From assembly GCA_016186715.1 (NCBI GenBank), contig JACPLA010000074.1:70452-108030 (forward strand): DNA of 37,579 nucleotides. Reading direction: 5' to 3'. Below are positions 1 through 9,529 of this stretch, piece by piece; the stretch's first letter is position 1, and every line of letters starts with the position of its first letter. This DNA comes from Ignavibacteriales bacterium. GTDB taxonomy: Bacteria > Bacteroidota > Ignavibacteria > UBA10030. Below the pieces are notes generated by a model that saw nothing but the letters and a program-made list of their open reading frames with translations, did no database searches and was not told the DNA's origin. The position numbers and the translations under genes were made by a program.

Positions 1-462
1 CCGGCGGGTCTCAATTCTCCCGACCTGAAACGAATCCTCGATCTGATCGAATGGGCAATCCCCCACCTCAAAACAACGATCGAAGAAGGAATCCGAATCT
101 ACGATTTTGTCGACGAGAACATCGCTGTCGAAGAGGTGGGTATTCTGCCGATGTACCGGGAGGAAGGATACTATTTCGTGCCCGAGCACCAGGCTTCGTT
201 GCTTCATCTTCTGAAGTACGAAACATCACTCTATTCTGCCGGGAACGAACGCTTTCGGGCCTTGAAAACCAATATCCTCCGCTCTATCCCTCAATCAGCC
301 ATTCAGGAATCACCCGAATCCATCAAGTTGAGGCTCATTGAGGAACACCACGATCTCCCCAACCCTGCAACCTTCCTGTGCGAAACGGAACTTGATTTCC
401 CGTTTTCCGAAACGATCCTCCCTGTTGCCAAACGGAAACTGATGGTCCGCGTTTTTTCCTGA
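1..462 (+). CDS. C-terminal part of an unknown protein (5' truncated by window edge)
   Basis: Frame 1 is open from base 1 (PAGLNSPDLKRILDLIEWAIPHLKTTIEEGIRIYDFVDENI...) to the stop at 460-462; no family recognised. Confidence 0.7.
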   Translation, partial: PAGLNSPDLKRILDLIEWAIPHLKTTIEEGIRIYDFVDENIAVEEVGILPMYREEGYYFVPEHQASLLHLLKYETSLYSAGNERFRALKTNILRSIPQSAIQESPESIKLRLIEEHHDLPNPATFLCETELDFPFSETILPVAKRKLMVRVFS

Positions 463-467
463 TCCAT

Positions 468-1016
468 CTATTCGCGGGATTTCCAGGCGGTCTCCGCTCT
501 CCCTGCAACGTGGTTCGCGTAGCGAGCCATGACAAACAGAAGATCCGAAAGACGATTCACAAAAACCAGCGGATGATTCCCGATCGTCTCGACTTTTCCC
601 AGGGCTGCGACGACTCTCTCGGCTCTCCGGCACACCGTCCGCGCCACATGAAGTTGAGCGGCGACCGGCACCCCGGTTGGAAGAATAAATGTTTTGAGGG
701 GTGAGAGAGACTGTTCGAGGTCGTCGATGAACTTCTCCAGTTCCTCCGCATCGCGGGCACCGATTCGCTCAATCCTGATCGAATCCTCTTCCGTCGGGGT
801 CGCAAGATCAGCCCCAAGCACAAACAAGCGCGCCTGGAGTAACGTGAGAAGCCGGTTGAGCGTCCGATCCGGATCGAGCGTTCGAACCACCCCAAGGTGT
901 GCGTTGAGCTCGTCAATCGTTCCATATGCCTCGATCCTTAAGGCGTCCTTCGGAACCCTCTTGCCTCCAAGGAGCGAAGTCTCTCCCCCATCACCCGTTC
1001 TCGTATAGATCTTCAT
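468..1016 (-). CDS. Cob(I)alamin adenosyltransferase, PduO/ATR type
   Basis: MKIYTRTGDGGETSLLGGKRVPKD...RIEAYGTIDELNAHLG and C-terminal RRAERVV...NRLSDLLFVMARYAN are typical of PduO-type ATR; ORF track start at 1034 is probably 6 codons too early. Confidence 0.93.
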   Translation of the reverse strand: MKIYTRTGDGGETSLLGGKRVPKDALRIEAYGTIDELNAHLGVVRTLDPDRTLNRLLTLLQARLFVLGADLATPTEEDSIRIERIGARDAEELEKFIDDLEQSLSPLKTFILPTGVPVAAQLHVARTVCRRAERVVAALGKVETIGNHPLVFVNRLSDLLFVMARYANHVAGRAETAWKSRE

Positions 1017-1030
1017 GGAAGAGATAACGG

Positions 1031-1921
1031 TCACGCTTTCGATGAATTCTGCTGCTCAAGTTCCTCAAGACGTTTCCGGAGGAACGTGATCTTGTCTTCA
1101 ACAGAGGAATGGATATCGTGAATTTCATTCGCGCGTAGCTCATCGAACTTGACATGGAGTTGTTGGATCATGAGCTCGGATTTCAGATTGACCTGATAGT
1201 CCAATTCAGCCTTCAGGCGGTCCTTCTTCTGAGCGCGATTTTGACTCATCATGATAATGGGCGCTTGAAGCGCGGCAAGGCAGGAAAGCATAAGATTGAG
1301 AAAGATGAAGGGGAACTCGTCGAAAGGTGAAAACCAGAGTTGTACGACGTTCATCGCCATCCACCCAAAAAGAAACACGCCGAAGGCAATAATAAAACTC
1401 CAGCTTCCACCGAACTCCGCAATCTTGTCAGACAACCGCTCCCCAAAGGTCAAACGCTCCTCGATCTCCTCATTCACATTTTTTGAAGCAAGGGATTGCA
1501 CAAGCTCGTTGGTGGCACGAAGCCTCTTTCCCATTTCACTCATCATCGAAATAGCAACGGTGGGGCGATCAAGAAGGAACTGAACAAAATCATCCCTCTT
1601 CATCTCTTGAACACGACACGTTTCCATGGCTCTCGCCGTTGCTGTCCTCGGCAAGCCGTCAATCAAAGCGAGCTCCCCGACAAATTCTCCTTCGTGGAGA
1701 ATGGAAATCTGCATTTCCTTCCGTTCATTCTGAACCGGTACACTGATTTCTATCTTCCCTTCTTCAATGACCACCATCGACGTTCCCACTTCGCCGAACC
1801 GGAACAGAGCCTCCCCCCTGCGAAGCTTCCGCGGCTTCCAGAGATTCGTCAGGACGTTAAAATCGGCTGCAGACAGCTTCTCAAAAATCGGAATCTGCTG
1901 CAGGAATTCCTTTGAGATCAT
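1031..1921 (-). CDS. Cyclic nucleotide-binding domain protein fused to a DUF1003-type membrane domain
   Basis: cNMP-like N-terminus (LRRGEALFRFGEVGTSMVVIEEGKIEI...GEFVGELALIDGLPRTATARA) then two TM helices with the DUF1003-like GERLSDKIAEFGGSWSFIIAF...FIFLNLMLSCLAALQAPIIMMSQNRQ-like segment; MISKEF start preferred over the 2026 start. Confidence 0.85.
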   Translation of the reverse strand: MISKEFLQQIPIFEKLSAADFNVLTNLWKPRKLRRGEALFRFGEVGTSMVVIEEGKIEISVPVQNERKEMQISILHEGEFVGELALIDGLPRTATARAMETCRVQEMKRDDFVQFLLDRPTVAISMMSEMGKRLRATNELVQSLASKNVNEEIEERLTFGERLSDKIAEFGGSWSFIIAFGVFLFGWMAMNVVQLWFSPFDEFPFIFLNLMLSCLAALQAPIIMMSQNRAQKKDRLKAELDYQVNLKSELMIQQLHVKFDELRANEIHDIHSSVEDKITFLRKRLEELEQQNSSKA

Positions 1922-1986
1922 AGCCTCTCGCCTCGCTTGACTGAGAATGAATTCGTCAATGTACAAAACAGGGCAGTAATAAGAAA

Positions 1987-2013
1987 GCCCTGCCTCGGGG
2001 GAGGAGGCAGGGC
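1987..2013 (-). terminator. Rho-independent-like terminator after the M20 peptidase gene
   Basis: GCCCTGCCT / AGGCAGGGC perfect 9-bp stem; on the minus strand followed by TTTCTTATT. Confidence 0.7.
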
Positions 2014-2044
2014 GCCGAGACGACAAAAATCGGCTTCTGCGTGC

Positions 2045-3457
2045 CTATTTCCTCTTTCGTCCTCCGTTCTTCCAGTGATGAGGGAGTTCCTCGTAGAAGT
2101 GGACGGAGGTTCGAATTCCACCGAAAAAGTTGTCAAGGTTAATGTGTTCGTCGGGAGCGTGGGCGTTCTCGTCGGGAAGTCCGAATCCCAGCAATACAGT
2201 ATCAAGCCCGAGGATTTTTTTGAACTGAACCACAATCGGGATCGATCCACCCTCACGCTGATACAGAGGTTTCTTCCCGAATCCCTTTTCGAGCGCGGCA
2301 ACGGCGGCCTGAACACCCGGACTTTCGATGGGCGTGATTGCAGGTTCACCGCCGTGCAGTGCCCGCACCTTCACGTCAACAGTCTTCGGGGCAATCTTCT
2401 GAAGGTGCTTCTCAAACAACCGCGCAACTTTTTGTGAATCCTGGTCGGGAACAATTCTCATGGAAATCTTCGCGAAGCCTTTTGAAGGGAGCACTGTTTT
2501 CGCGCCTTCCTCAATGTACCCTCCCCAGATGCCGTTGCATTCAAGCGTGGGTCTGGCCCAGAGACGCTCCAACGTTGTAAACCCCTTTTCGCCGTACAAC
2601 TGCGCAACGCCAAGGTCCTTCGCATACTTCTTGTCGTTCCAGGGAAGTTTCTTATACGCCGCGCGCTCTGCTTTGGACAAAGGACGAACATCCCTGTAGA
2701 AGCCCTGGACTGTGACTTTTCCGTTCTTGTCGTGCAACGACGCGATGATTTCCGACAACGCCTGGATCGGATTGTGCACAGACCCGCCGAACGACCCGGA
2801 ATGAAGATCGCGGTTCGGGCCGCTCACCTCAACTTCCATATACGCGATTCCGCGCAGGCCGTAGCAAACGGACGGCACTCCCTTGGCAAACATGGACGAA
2901 TCAGAAATGAGGACAAGATCGGCCTTTAAGAGATCCTTGTGCTGCTTGACAAAATCTTCGAGATTCTCGCTGCCGACCTCCTCTTCCCCTTCAATAATCA
3001 TCTTCAAATTAATGGGGAGAGACCCGTGATTCTTCATGTAGGCCTCAATCGCCTTGAGGTGAATGAAAACCTGCCCCTTGTCGTCTGCCGATCCGCGGGC
3101 ATACAGATTTTCACCCCTGATCGTCGCCTCGAAAGGAGGCGAAGTCCAAAGGTTCACGGGGTCGACGGGCTGGACATCATAATGTCCGTAAAACAAAATA
3201 GTCGGCTTCCCCGGTGCTCCTCGCCAGTCACTATACACAATGGGGTGCCCGGGCGTCTCGAAGACCTGGGTATTTTGCATCCCGACCGTCTTCATCTGAT
3301 CTGCCACCCATTGGGCACACCGGCGAACATCGGCATCGTGATTTTTTTGCGAACTCACACTGGGAATCGCCAGGAACTCTTTCAACTCCGAGAGATAGCG
3401 ATCCTTATTCGAATCAACATAGGAAATGACTTGCTGCATGATGGATGACCCTTTCAC
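2045..3457 (-). CDS. M20-family dipeptidase/peptidase
   Basis: FYGHYDVQPVDP, ARGSADDKGQ, IIEGEEEVGS, LHSGSFGG motifs; alternative start at 3439 (MQQVISYVD). Confidence 0.92.
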   Translation of the reverse strand: MKGSSIMQQVISYVDSNKDRYLSELKEFLAIPSVSSQKNHDADVRRCAQWVADQMKTVGMQNTQVFETPGHPIVYSDWRGAPGKPTILFYGHYDVQPVDPVNLWTSPPFEATIRGENLYARGSADDKGQVFIHLKAIEAYMKNHGSLPINLKMIIEGEEEVGSENLEDFVKQHKDLLKADLVLISDSSMFAKGVPSVCYGLRGIAYMEVEVSGPNRDLHSGSFGGSVHNPIQALSEIIASLHDKNGKVTVQGFYRDVRPLSKAERAAYKKLPWNDKKYAKDLGVAQLYGEKGFTTLERLWARPTLECNGIWGGYIEEGAKTVLPSKGFAKISMRIVPDQDSQKVARLFEKHLQKIAPKTVDVKVRALHGGEPAITPIESPGVQAAVAALEKGFGKKPLYQREGGSIPIVVQFKKILGLDTVLLGFGLPDENAHAPDEHINLDNFFGGIRTSVHFYEELPHHWKNGGRKRK

Positions 3458-3614
3458 ATTGGAGATGAAACGCAGGAAAAAATATACCCAGCGATATTCC
3501 CAAAGGCAAGAAATCCCTGCCCAGTTGATTCTGATTTTCGCAGAAATGAGAGCAATCTGTCCTATTATGGCTTACCTTGCTTATGGCACAACATTTGTCT
3601 AAATTTTCCACAAA

Positions 3615-4454
3615 TTGTTTGGTTTTTTGATGGGTTGGATTCTTGACGGACTAAACATACTCTTACCGGCGTTCTATTTCCTTGTTGTTTGGACGTACGG
3701 CAAGGCTTTCTTTGCCGATCTCGCCTGGGCCAAGGCCGTCAAAACGATTCTCCTGGCCTCAACGCTTGCCCTGCATTCCTTGTACCTCATTGTCCGCACT
3801 ATCGAATTTGATCACCCGCCTGTCACAACGGTCTTTGAGATTCTGACCGTCCGGGCGTTCTCGGTCGCCCTTGCTTACCTGCTCATCGAGCTCAGGTCAA
3901 AGGCAAAAGAGACCGGGTATTTCATCATCAATATCGCTTTCTTCTTTCAGTTCATCTCATCGGTTTTCATTCGCGATCTGGTGGAGGTCCCCGAAATCCT
4001 GAAGAGCACCTTCTTCGGACTGCATGTCGGAGCTGCACTACTGGGTTATGCTGCAATTACGCTTTCAGCTGTGTACGGGTTTCTCTACTTGATGTTGTAC
4101 CACGAAATCAAAGCGAGCAAATTTGGGATGATCTACAAGAAACTGCCGACCCTGGAAACGCTTGAGCGAATGAGTTTCACCGCGTTCTCTATGGCATTTG
4201 CCTTCCTGGGGATCGCCATCGTGGTTGGATTCCTCTGGCTTCCCCGGACCTTCCTCGAGGTTTCCTATACGGATCCCAAGCTGGTGGGGACGATCCTTCT
4301 CTGGCTTCTTTATGGGACGGGCATACTGGCAAAACGATTGGGTGAATGGAAGGGACGGAAGGTAATGATCCTTTCCGTCGTCGGGTTCGGAGTGACCATC
4401 TTTTCCATGACTGCCATCAACATCTTCTTCACGGGGTTTCACAAGTTCTACTGA
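3615..4454 (+). CDS. Cytochrome c assembly (CcsA/HemX-like) integral membrane protein
   Basis: Multi-TM protein with HVGAALLGYAAITLSAVYGFLYL; first gene of the heme cluster; TTG start at 3615 or, more likely, ATG at 3630. Confidence 0.82.
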   Translation: MFGFLMGWILDGLNILLPAFYFLVVWTYGKAFFADLAWAKAVKTILLASTLALHSLYLIVRTIEFDHPPVTTVFEILTVRAFSVALAYLLIELRSKAKETGYFIINIAFFFQFISSVFIRDLVEVPEILKSTFFGLHVGAALLGYAAITLSAVYGFLYLMLYHEIKASKFGMIYKKLPTLETLERMSFTAFSMAFAFLGIAIVVGFLWLPRTFLEVSYTDPKLVGTILLWLLYGTGILAKRLGEWKGRKVMILSVVGFGVTIFSMTAINIFFTGFHKFY

Positions 4455-4455
4455 G

Positions 4456-5733
4456 ATGAACCTGTCCTGCATCGGCATATCGCATCACACGGCCCCTCTG
4501 GAATCAAGGGAGCGCGTGTGGTTTTCGCCCGAGGAAATTCGTTCGGCCCTTCCGCTGCTGCAGGAACAGGGAATCCAAGAAGCCGTGCTCTTCTCGACCT
4601 GTAATCGAACAGAACTGTACACCTTCTTCGACGGCAGCGTCGACCAGGCACCGCTGATCGATTTCATCCGGAACCAAAAATCCGCTCCGGACGTCCCGAT
4701 TTCGCAGTTTTTTACACTTCACGGCCGGGAAGCGGTCGACCATCTACTTCGCGTCGCAACAGGTATCGATTCCCTGGTCATCGGAGACGCACAGATTCTT
4801 TCCCAGGTGAAAGAGGGATTGAACCTTGCCCGGGATGCCGGCACCGCAGGGTTTCTCCTTACCAAGCTTTTTCAGGCGGCATTCCACACGGCGAAGCGGG
4901 CACGGGCCAAAACCCGGATCGGCGAAGGAGCGGTATCGGTTAGCTACGCTGCCGTTGAACTTGCTGAAAGGATTTTTGACGACTTCAGCCGGCGAAGTGC
5001 TCTTGTGATCGGCGCAGGTGAAATGGCGCAACTCACAGCCAAATACCTCAAAGGAAGAAATATCGGCAACTTGTTCATCACGAATCGGACCGAGCAACGG
5101 TCCGAACAACTTGCTGCCATGGTTGGCGGCACCGTGCTCCCGTTTAATGTTTTTTCCGATACGCTTGACTCCATGGACATCATCATATCGTCGGTCTCCG
5201 TCGACCAGTACATCTTAACGGCGGACGATATCAAGAAAATCAACAAGCAGAGACACGCAACGGCATTGTTTATTATCGACATCGGCGTTCCCCGAAGCAT
5301 CGACCCCTCCGTCAAAAAGCTTGAAAACGTTTTCTTGTACGATCTTGACAGCCTGAACGGACTTGTCAACGAGAACGAGCAAAAACGAAGGGACGAAGTT
5401 CCTAAGGTGGAGACCATCGTCAGTAAAGAACTGGTTGCCTTTGAGGAGTGGTTTTCGAGCCTGGAAGCAACTCCCACCATTGCTGCGCTCAAAGAGCTGG
5501 TCGAGGAGATTCGAAGGGAAGAAGTTGAAAAAAACATCAACCGGTTTGACCCGAAGGACCGTGAGCTCGTTGAGATTCTTACGAAACGGATTGCCAACAA
5601 GATTCTCCATACCCCCATCGTCAATTTGAAGAACGGTAAAGACGAATCTCACTCAGAACAACTTCGGAAAATCAGCTCGCTTCGCAGATTGTTCGGAATC
5701 GATGAGAAAAGGGATTCTGTGAATGGCCGATAA
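4456..5733 (+). CDS. hemA: Glutamyl-tRNA reductase
   Basis: GISHHTAPLESRERV, FSTCNRTELY, GREAVDHLLRVATGIDSLVIGDAQILSQVKEG, VIGAGEMAQLTAKYL. Confidence 0.97.
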   Translation: MNLSCIGISHHTAPLESRERVWFSPEEIRSALPLLQEQGIQEAVLFSTCNRTELYTFFDGSVDQAPLIDFIRNQKSAPDVPISQFFTLHGREAVDHLLRVATGIDSLVIGDAQILSQVKEGLNLARDAGTAGFLLTKLFQAAFHTAKRARAKTRIGEGAVSVSYAAVELAERIFDDFSRRSALVIGAGEMAQLTAKYLKGRNIGNLFITNRTEQRSEQLAAMVGGTVLPFNVFSDTLDSMDIIISSVSVDQYILTADDIKKINKQRHATALFIIDIGVPRSIDPSVKKLENVFLYDLDSLNGLVNENEQKRRDEVPKVETIVSKELVAFEEWFSSLEATPTIAALKELVEEIRREEVEKNINRFDPKDRELVEILTKRIANKILHTPIVNLKNGKDESHSEQLRKISSLRRLFGIDEKRDSVNGR

Positions 5734-6691
5734 ACATCTTGTGATCGGGACGCGCGGTAGCGACCTCGCCCTCTGGCAAAGCACCCATATAAAGACCCTC
5801 CTGGAAACACATCCCGCCGGCCTCACTGTTGAGCTGAAGACAATCAGAACGACCGGAGACAAAATCCTGGATTCTCCTCTTTCCAAGATCGGCGATAAAG
5901 GACTCTTCACCAAAGAACTGGAACATGCCCTTCTGGACCAAGCCATAGATCTCGCAGTCCACAGCCTCAAAGATATCCCGACTCAGATCCCAGAGGGACT
6001 GGCGATCGGTGCCGTAACTCAACGGGAGGATGTGCGAGACGTTTTTGTTTCACACCCGTCAAAGGGGCATAAGCATCTCAGCGATCTTCCCTCCGGGGCG
6101 GTACTTGCCACAGGAAGTCTTCGGAGGCGGTGTCAGCTTCTTCAAATCCGACCGGACTTCAAGATCGTGGATATTCGCGGGAATCTCGCGACGCGGATGA
6201 AAAAACTTGAGGAATCGGACTGGGATGGAATGTTACTTGCGCGCGCCGGGATGTTGAGGCTTGGATGGGAAAGCAGAATCACGGAAATCCTTCCGCCTGA
6301 AACCGTTCTTCCCGCCGTCGGTCAGGGAGCTCTTGGCATTGAGATTCGTGAAAACGATGAAGCCCTTCGTTCCCTCCTTTCGTTCGTCCACGACCAAGAC
6401 ACAGCCGCGGCCGTGAAGGGTGAACGTGCGCTCCTCAGATGGTTGGAGGGAGGTTGTCAGGTTCCGATCGGCACCTACGGACGAATGGAGGCAGGAGCGT
6501 TCTTCCTGGACGCCATGATTGGAAGCCTGGACGGCAAGCGAGTTGTCCGAGGAAACATCAGCGGCCCCCCCGATGAATCCGAAAAACTGGGTGTGCAACT
6601 CGCGCAACAGCTCTTCTCCAAAGGTGGGAAAACTATTCTCGACGAAATCCGATCGACATTGTCCGACGTTCCGGGGGTCAGTCCTCCATGA
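5723..6691 (+). CDS. hemC: Hydroxymethylbilane synthase (porphobilinogen deaminase)
   Basis: IGTRGSDLALWQ, DKGLFTKELEHALLDQAIDLAVHSLKDIPT, GSLRRRCQLL, LEGGCQVPIG; overlaps the end of hemA. Confidence 0.97.
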   Translation: MADKHLVIGTRGSDLALWQSTHIKTLLETHPAGLTVELKTIRTTGDKILDSPLSKIGDKGLFTKELEHALLDQAIDLAVHSLKDIPTQIPEGLAIGAVTQREDVRDVFVSHPSKGHKHLSDLPSGAVLATGSLRRRCQLLQIRPDFKIVDIRGNLATRMKKLEESDWDGMLLARAGMLRLGWESRITEILPPETVLPAVGQGALGIEIRENDEALRSLLSFVHDQDTAAAVKGERALLRWLEGGCQVPIGTYGRMEAGAFFLDAMIGSLDGKRVVRGNISGPPDESEKLGVQLAQQLFSKGGKTILDEIRSTLSDVPGVSPP

Positions 6692-7464
6692 GCAGCCTTT
6701 CCGGTAAGACCATCCTTTTGACCCGGTCCGAGGAAGCAAATGTGGAACTTGCGCGGCTCTTTGAAAAACATGGCGCCCAAACACTTTCCTTGCCAACGGT
6801 TCATTTTGTTGAGCCTGATTCCTGGGAGCAATGCGACGCCGCCATCACCAACCTTCGCGAATATGACGGCATTCTCTTTACGAGCAAAAACGCCGTGACC
6901 TCATTTTTGACAAGACTCGAGTCGTTTGGCGGTCAGGCGCGATCGCTGCTTGCAAGCCGGGCACTCTACGCGATCGGTGAGAAAACACAAGAAGCTCTCG
7001 AATCGGCCGGTTTCGCGGTCGCAGCATCGCCGGAAATTGCCGCCGCAGACGACCTTACCGAACTGCTTGGCGAGGAGGCAATCAGAGGAAAGCGGTTTCT
7101 TTTTCCAAAAAGCAACATCGCCCGGGCCATTCTTCCAAACGCCTTGCGGGCGCTCAACGCGGTCGTTGATGAAGTAGTAGTCTACAAGAACGAACCGCCC
7201 ACAGGTCAGGATCTCGATCAAGTCCGGGAGGTGTTGCTTCAGCGTCGAGTGGACACCGTGACCTTCTTCAGTCCTTCGGCCGTCAGGAACTTTGTTCAGC
7301 TTCTTGGAACAAGACATTTGGAAAGCACGACGGTAGCCGTCATCGGTCCGACGACGGCACAGGCCGCCGGGGACGTCGGCGTGAGAGTTGATGTTGTCGC
7401 CCCCCGGGCAACGGCTGAAGCCCTCATCGAATCCCTCGAACGGTATTTTCTTTCGCCGACATGA
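6688..7464 (+). CDS. hemD: Uroporphyrinogen-III synthase
   Basis: ILLTRSEEANVELARLFEKHGAQ...DGILFTSKNAVTSFL...TVTFFSPSAVRNFVQLL...VAVIGPTTAQAA; 4-bp overlap with hemC. Confidence 0.92.
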   Translation: MSSLSGKTILLTRSEEANVELARLFEKHGAQTLSLPTVHFVEPDSWEQCDAAITNLREYDGILFTSKNAVTSFLTRLESFGGQARSLLASRALYAIGEKTQEALESAGFAVAASPEIAAADDLTELLGEEAIRGKRFLFPKSNIARAILPNALRALNAVVDEVVVYKNEPPTGQDLDQVREVLLQRRVDTVTFFSPSAVRNFVQLLGTRHLESTTVAVIGPTTAQAAGDVGVRVDVVAPRATAEALIESLERYFLSPT

Positions 7465-8513
7465 CACAATCCGTAACGAACGATCTTTTTCTTCGAGCTT
7501 GCCGCCGTGAACCTGTAAAACGGACACCTGTCTGGATGATGCGGCAAGCAGGCCGTTATTTACCCGAGTATCGGGCCATCCGCGCCAAAACGGATTTTCT
7601 CACACTGTGCAGGACTCCCGAGCTTGTCTCTGAAGTTTCGATTCAACCCGTGGAATTGATCGGGGTCGATGCCTGCATCGTCTTCTCCGATATTCTCGTT
7701 GTTCCCGAGGCAATGGGGATGGAATTAATCGTTGACGAAGGAAAAGGCGGACCGCGCTTTCCACAGCCCGTTCGCTCGCGTGATGATATCGACCGGCTGG
7801 CGGTTCCGGATCCCCATGACAGGCTCAAATACGTGTTAGACGCAGTCGCTTTAACAAAGAAGAACCTGAACGGACGCGTTCCCTTGATTGGATTCGCGGG
7901 TTCGCCCTGGACGCTGGCAACCTACATGGTGGAGGGAAGAGGTTCAAAGAACTTCCGTTATGTCAAAGAACTGATTTACTCAAACCCGAAGGACGCCCAT
8001 CGACTTCTGGAAAAGCTTGCGCGATCGGTGGCGGAATACCTGAATGCGAAACTGGAAGCCGGCGCTCAAGCCGTCCAGATTTTTGACACCTGGGGCGGCA
8101 TCCTTCCTCCGGACGAGTTCAGAGAATTTTCGCTTCATTACATCGAGCACGTTCTCAGTCTCCTGAAAAAAAACGGCGCCCCGGTCATTGTGTTTTGTAA
8201 GGATTCCAATCACTCACTCGAAGCGATTGCCGACCTTGCCCCCGACGTCATCGGACTTGACTGGACCATCGACATCGGAAAGGCCAGGATGCTGGTGGGG
8301 TCGCAAGTTTCCTTACAGGGGAACCTGGACCCAACCATGTTGTACGCCCCGCCGGAGACAATCCGAAGCGGTGTCATTCGGATACTCGAGAAGTACGGCA
8401 AAGGGTCCGGACACATCTTTAATCTCGGACATGGGATTCTGCCCGATGTCCCCGTCGAGCACGCCAAAGAATTCGTGCGAGCGGTCCAAGAAGAGAGCAG
8501 ACGGTTTCATTAA
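7461..8513 (+). CDS. hemE: Uroporphyrinogen decarboxylase
   Basis: PVWMMRQAGRYLPEYR, GFAGSPWTLATYMVEG, IFDTWGG, LQGNLDP, NLGHGILPD; 4-bp overlap with hemD. Confidence 0.98.
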   Translation: MTQSVTNDLFLRACRREPVKRTPVWMMRQAGRYLPEYRAIRAKTDFLTLCRTPELVSEVSIQPVELIGVDACIVFSDILVVPEAMGMELIVDEGKGGPRFPQPVRSRDDIDRLAVPDPHDRLKYVLDAVALTKKNLNGRVPLIGFAGSPWTLATYMVEGRGSKNFRYVKELIYSNPKDAHRLLEKLARSVAEYLNAKLEAGAQAVQIFDTWGGILPPDEFREFSLHYIEHVLSLLKKNGAPVIVFCKDSNHSLEAIADLAPDVIGLDWTIDIGKARMLVGSQVSLQGNLDPTMLYAPPETIRSGVIRILEKYGKGSGHIFNLGHGILPDVPVEHAKEFVRAVQEESRRFH

Positions 8514-8594
8514 CAAGAGCTGTTTGTTCTGGCATAAGTTCTCCGGCCTTCTTACATTTTCTCAAAGTCGTTATCCTTCCACGTTTTTTCGCTG

Positions 8595-9482
8595 ATGATT
8601 TCGAAAACCACTCAGGTCCGACAGTATTTTGAAATCCTCCAGGATTCGACCTGCGCGCGTCTTGAACAGTTGGAGAGCGGTCATCGATTCATTGAGGATC
8701 GCTGGATTCACCACGAGGGCGGCGGCGGGCAGACAAGGATCCTTCAAAATGGCGTTATCTTTGAAAAAGGGGGGGTGAACACTTCAGCAGTTCGCGGAAC
8801 CCTCTCAGATTCCCTTGCCCGCCGTCTGGAAGTCAACCCCCAGCGTTACTCCGCTTCCGGTATTTCTCTCGTCCTTCATCCCGTGAGCCCCATGATCCCT
8901 ACGGTTCATACCAATTTCCGGTATTTCGAGCTCGAGGATGGAGCATGGTGGTTTGGAGGCGGTGCCGACCTGACGCCGTATTACCTTTTTGAAGACGATG
9001 TCCGTCACTTCCATCGTGTTTGGAAGCAAGCATGCGACGCTGTCGATCCCTCCTACCACAAAAAGTTTAAGCAATGGTGTGATGAATATTTCTTTCTTCC
9101 CCACCGCCTCGAGGCACGAGGCGTGGGGGGAATCTTCTTTGACTATCTCAAAGGGGATTTCGAAATCCTCTTTAGGTTTATCAGAACTTGCGGTAATTCC
9201 TTCCTGGAATCGTATGTCCCCATCGTTGAAACGAGACTAAACGAGCCGTGGGGAGAACATGAAAAGGAATGGCAGCTTCTCCGGAGAGGAAGGTATGTCG
9301 AGTTTAATCTTTTGTACGACAGGGGGACGGCGTTTGGACTGGAGTCACGAGGCCGGGTGGAGTCAATCCTCATGTCCCTTCCTCCTGCTGTCCGATGGCG
9401 ATATAACTTCGAACCGTCGGCGGGATCGCGGGAAGATGCCCTGGTTCAGGTTCTTCGCACCCCGCGCGAATGGATCCAATAG
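8595..9482 (+). CDS. hemF: Oxygen-dependent coproporphyrinogen III oxidase
   Basis: GGGQTRILQNGVIFEKGGVNTSAV, PMIPTVHTNFRYFE, WWFGGGADLTPYYLFEDDVRHFH, FNLLYDRGTAFGLESRGRVESILMSLPP. Confidence 0.97.
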   Translation: MISKTTQVRQYFEILQDSTCARLEQLESGHRFIEDRWIHHEGGGGQTRILQNGVIFEKGGVNTSAVRGTLSDSLARRLEVNPQRYSASGISLVLHPVSPMIPTVHTNFRYFELEDGAWWFGGGADLTPYYLFEDDVRHFHRVWKQACDAVDPSYHKKFKQWCDEYFFLPHRLEARGVGGIFFDYLKGDFEILFRFIRTCGNSFLESYVPIVETRLNEPWGEHEKEWQLLRRGRYVEFNLLYDRGTAFGLESRGRVESILMSLPPAVRWRYNFEPSAGSREDALVQVLRTPREWIQ

Positions 9483-9529
9483 ACGATGCGACACGAATGA
9501 AAACGGAAAAACAGACGGAGCGCTCGTAA

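Noticed and set aside
4944-5624. 226 aa minus-strand ORF
   Set aside because: Fully antisense to hemA, Ser/Leu-rich low-complexity translation, no motifs; shadow ORF
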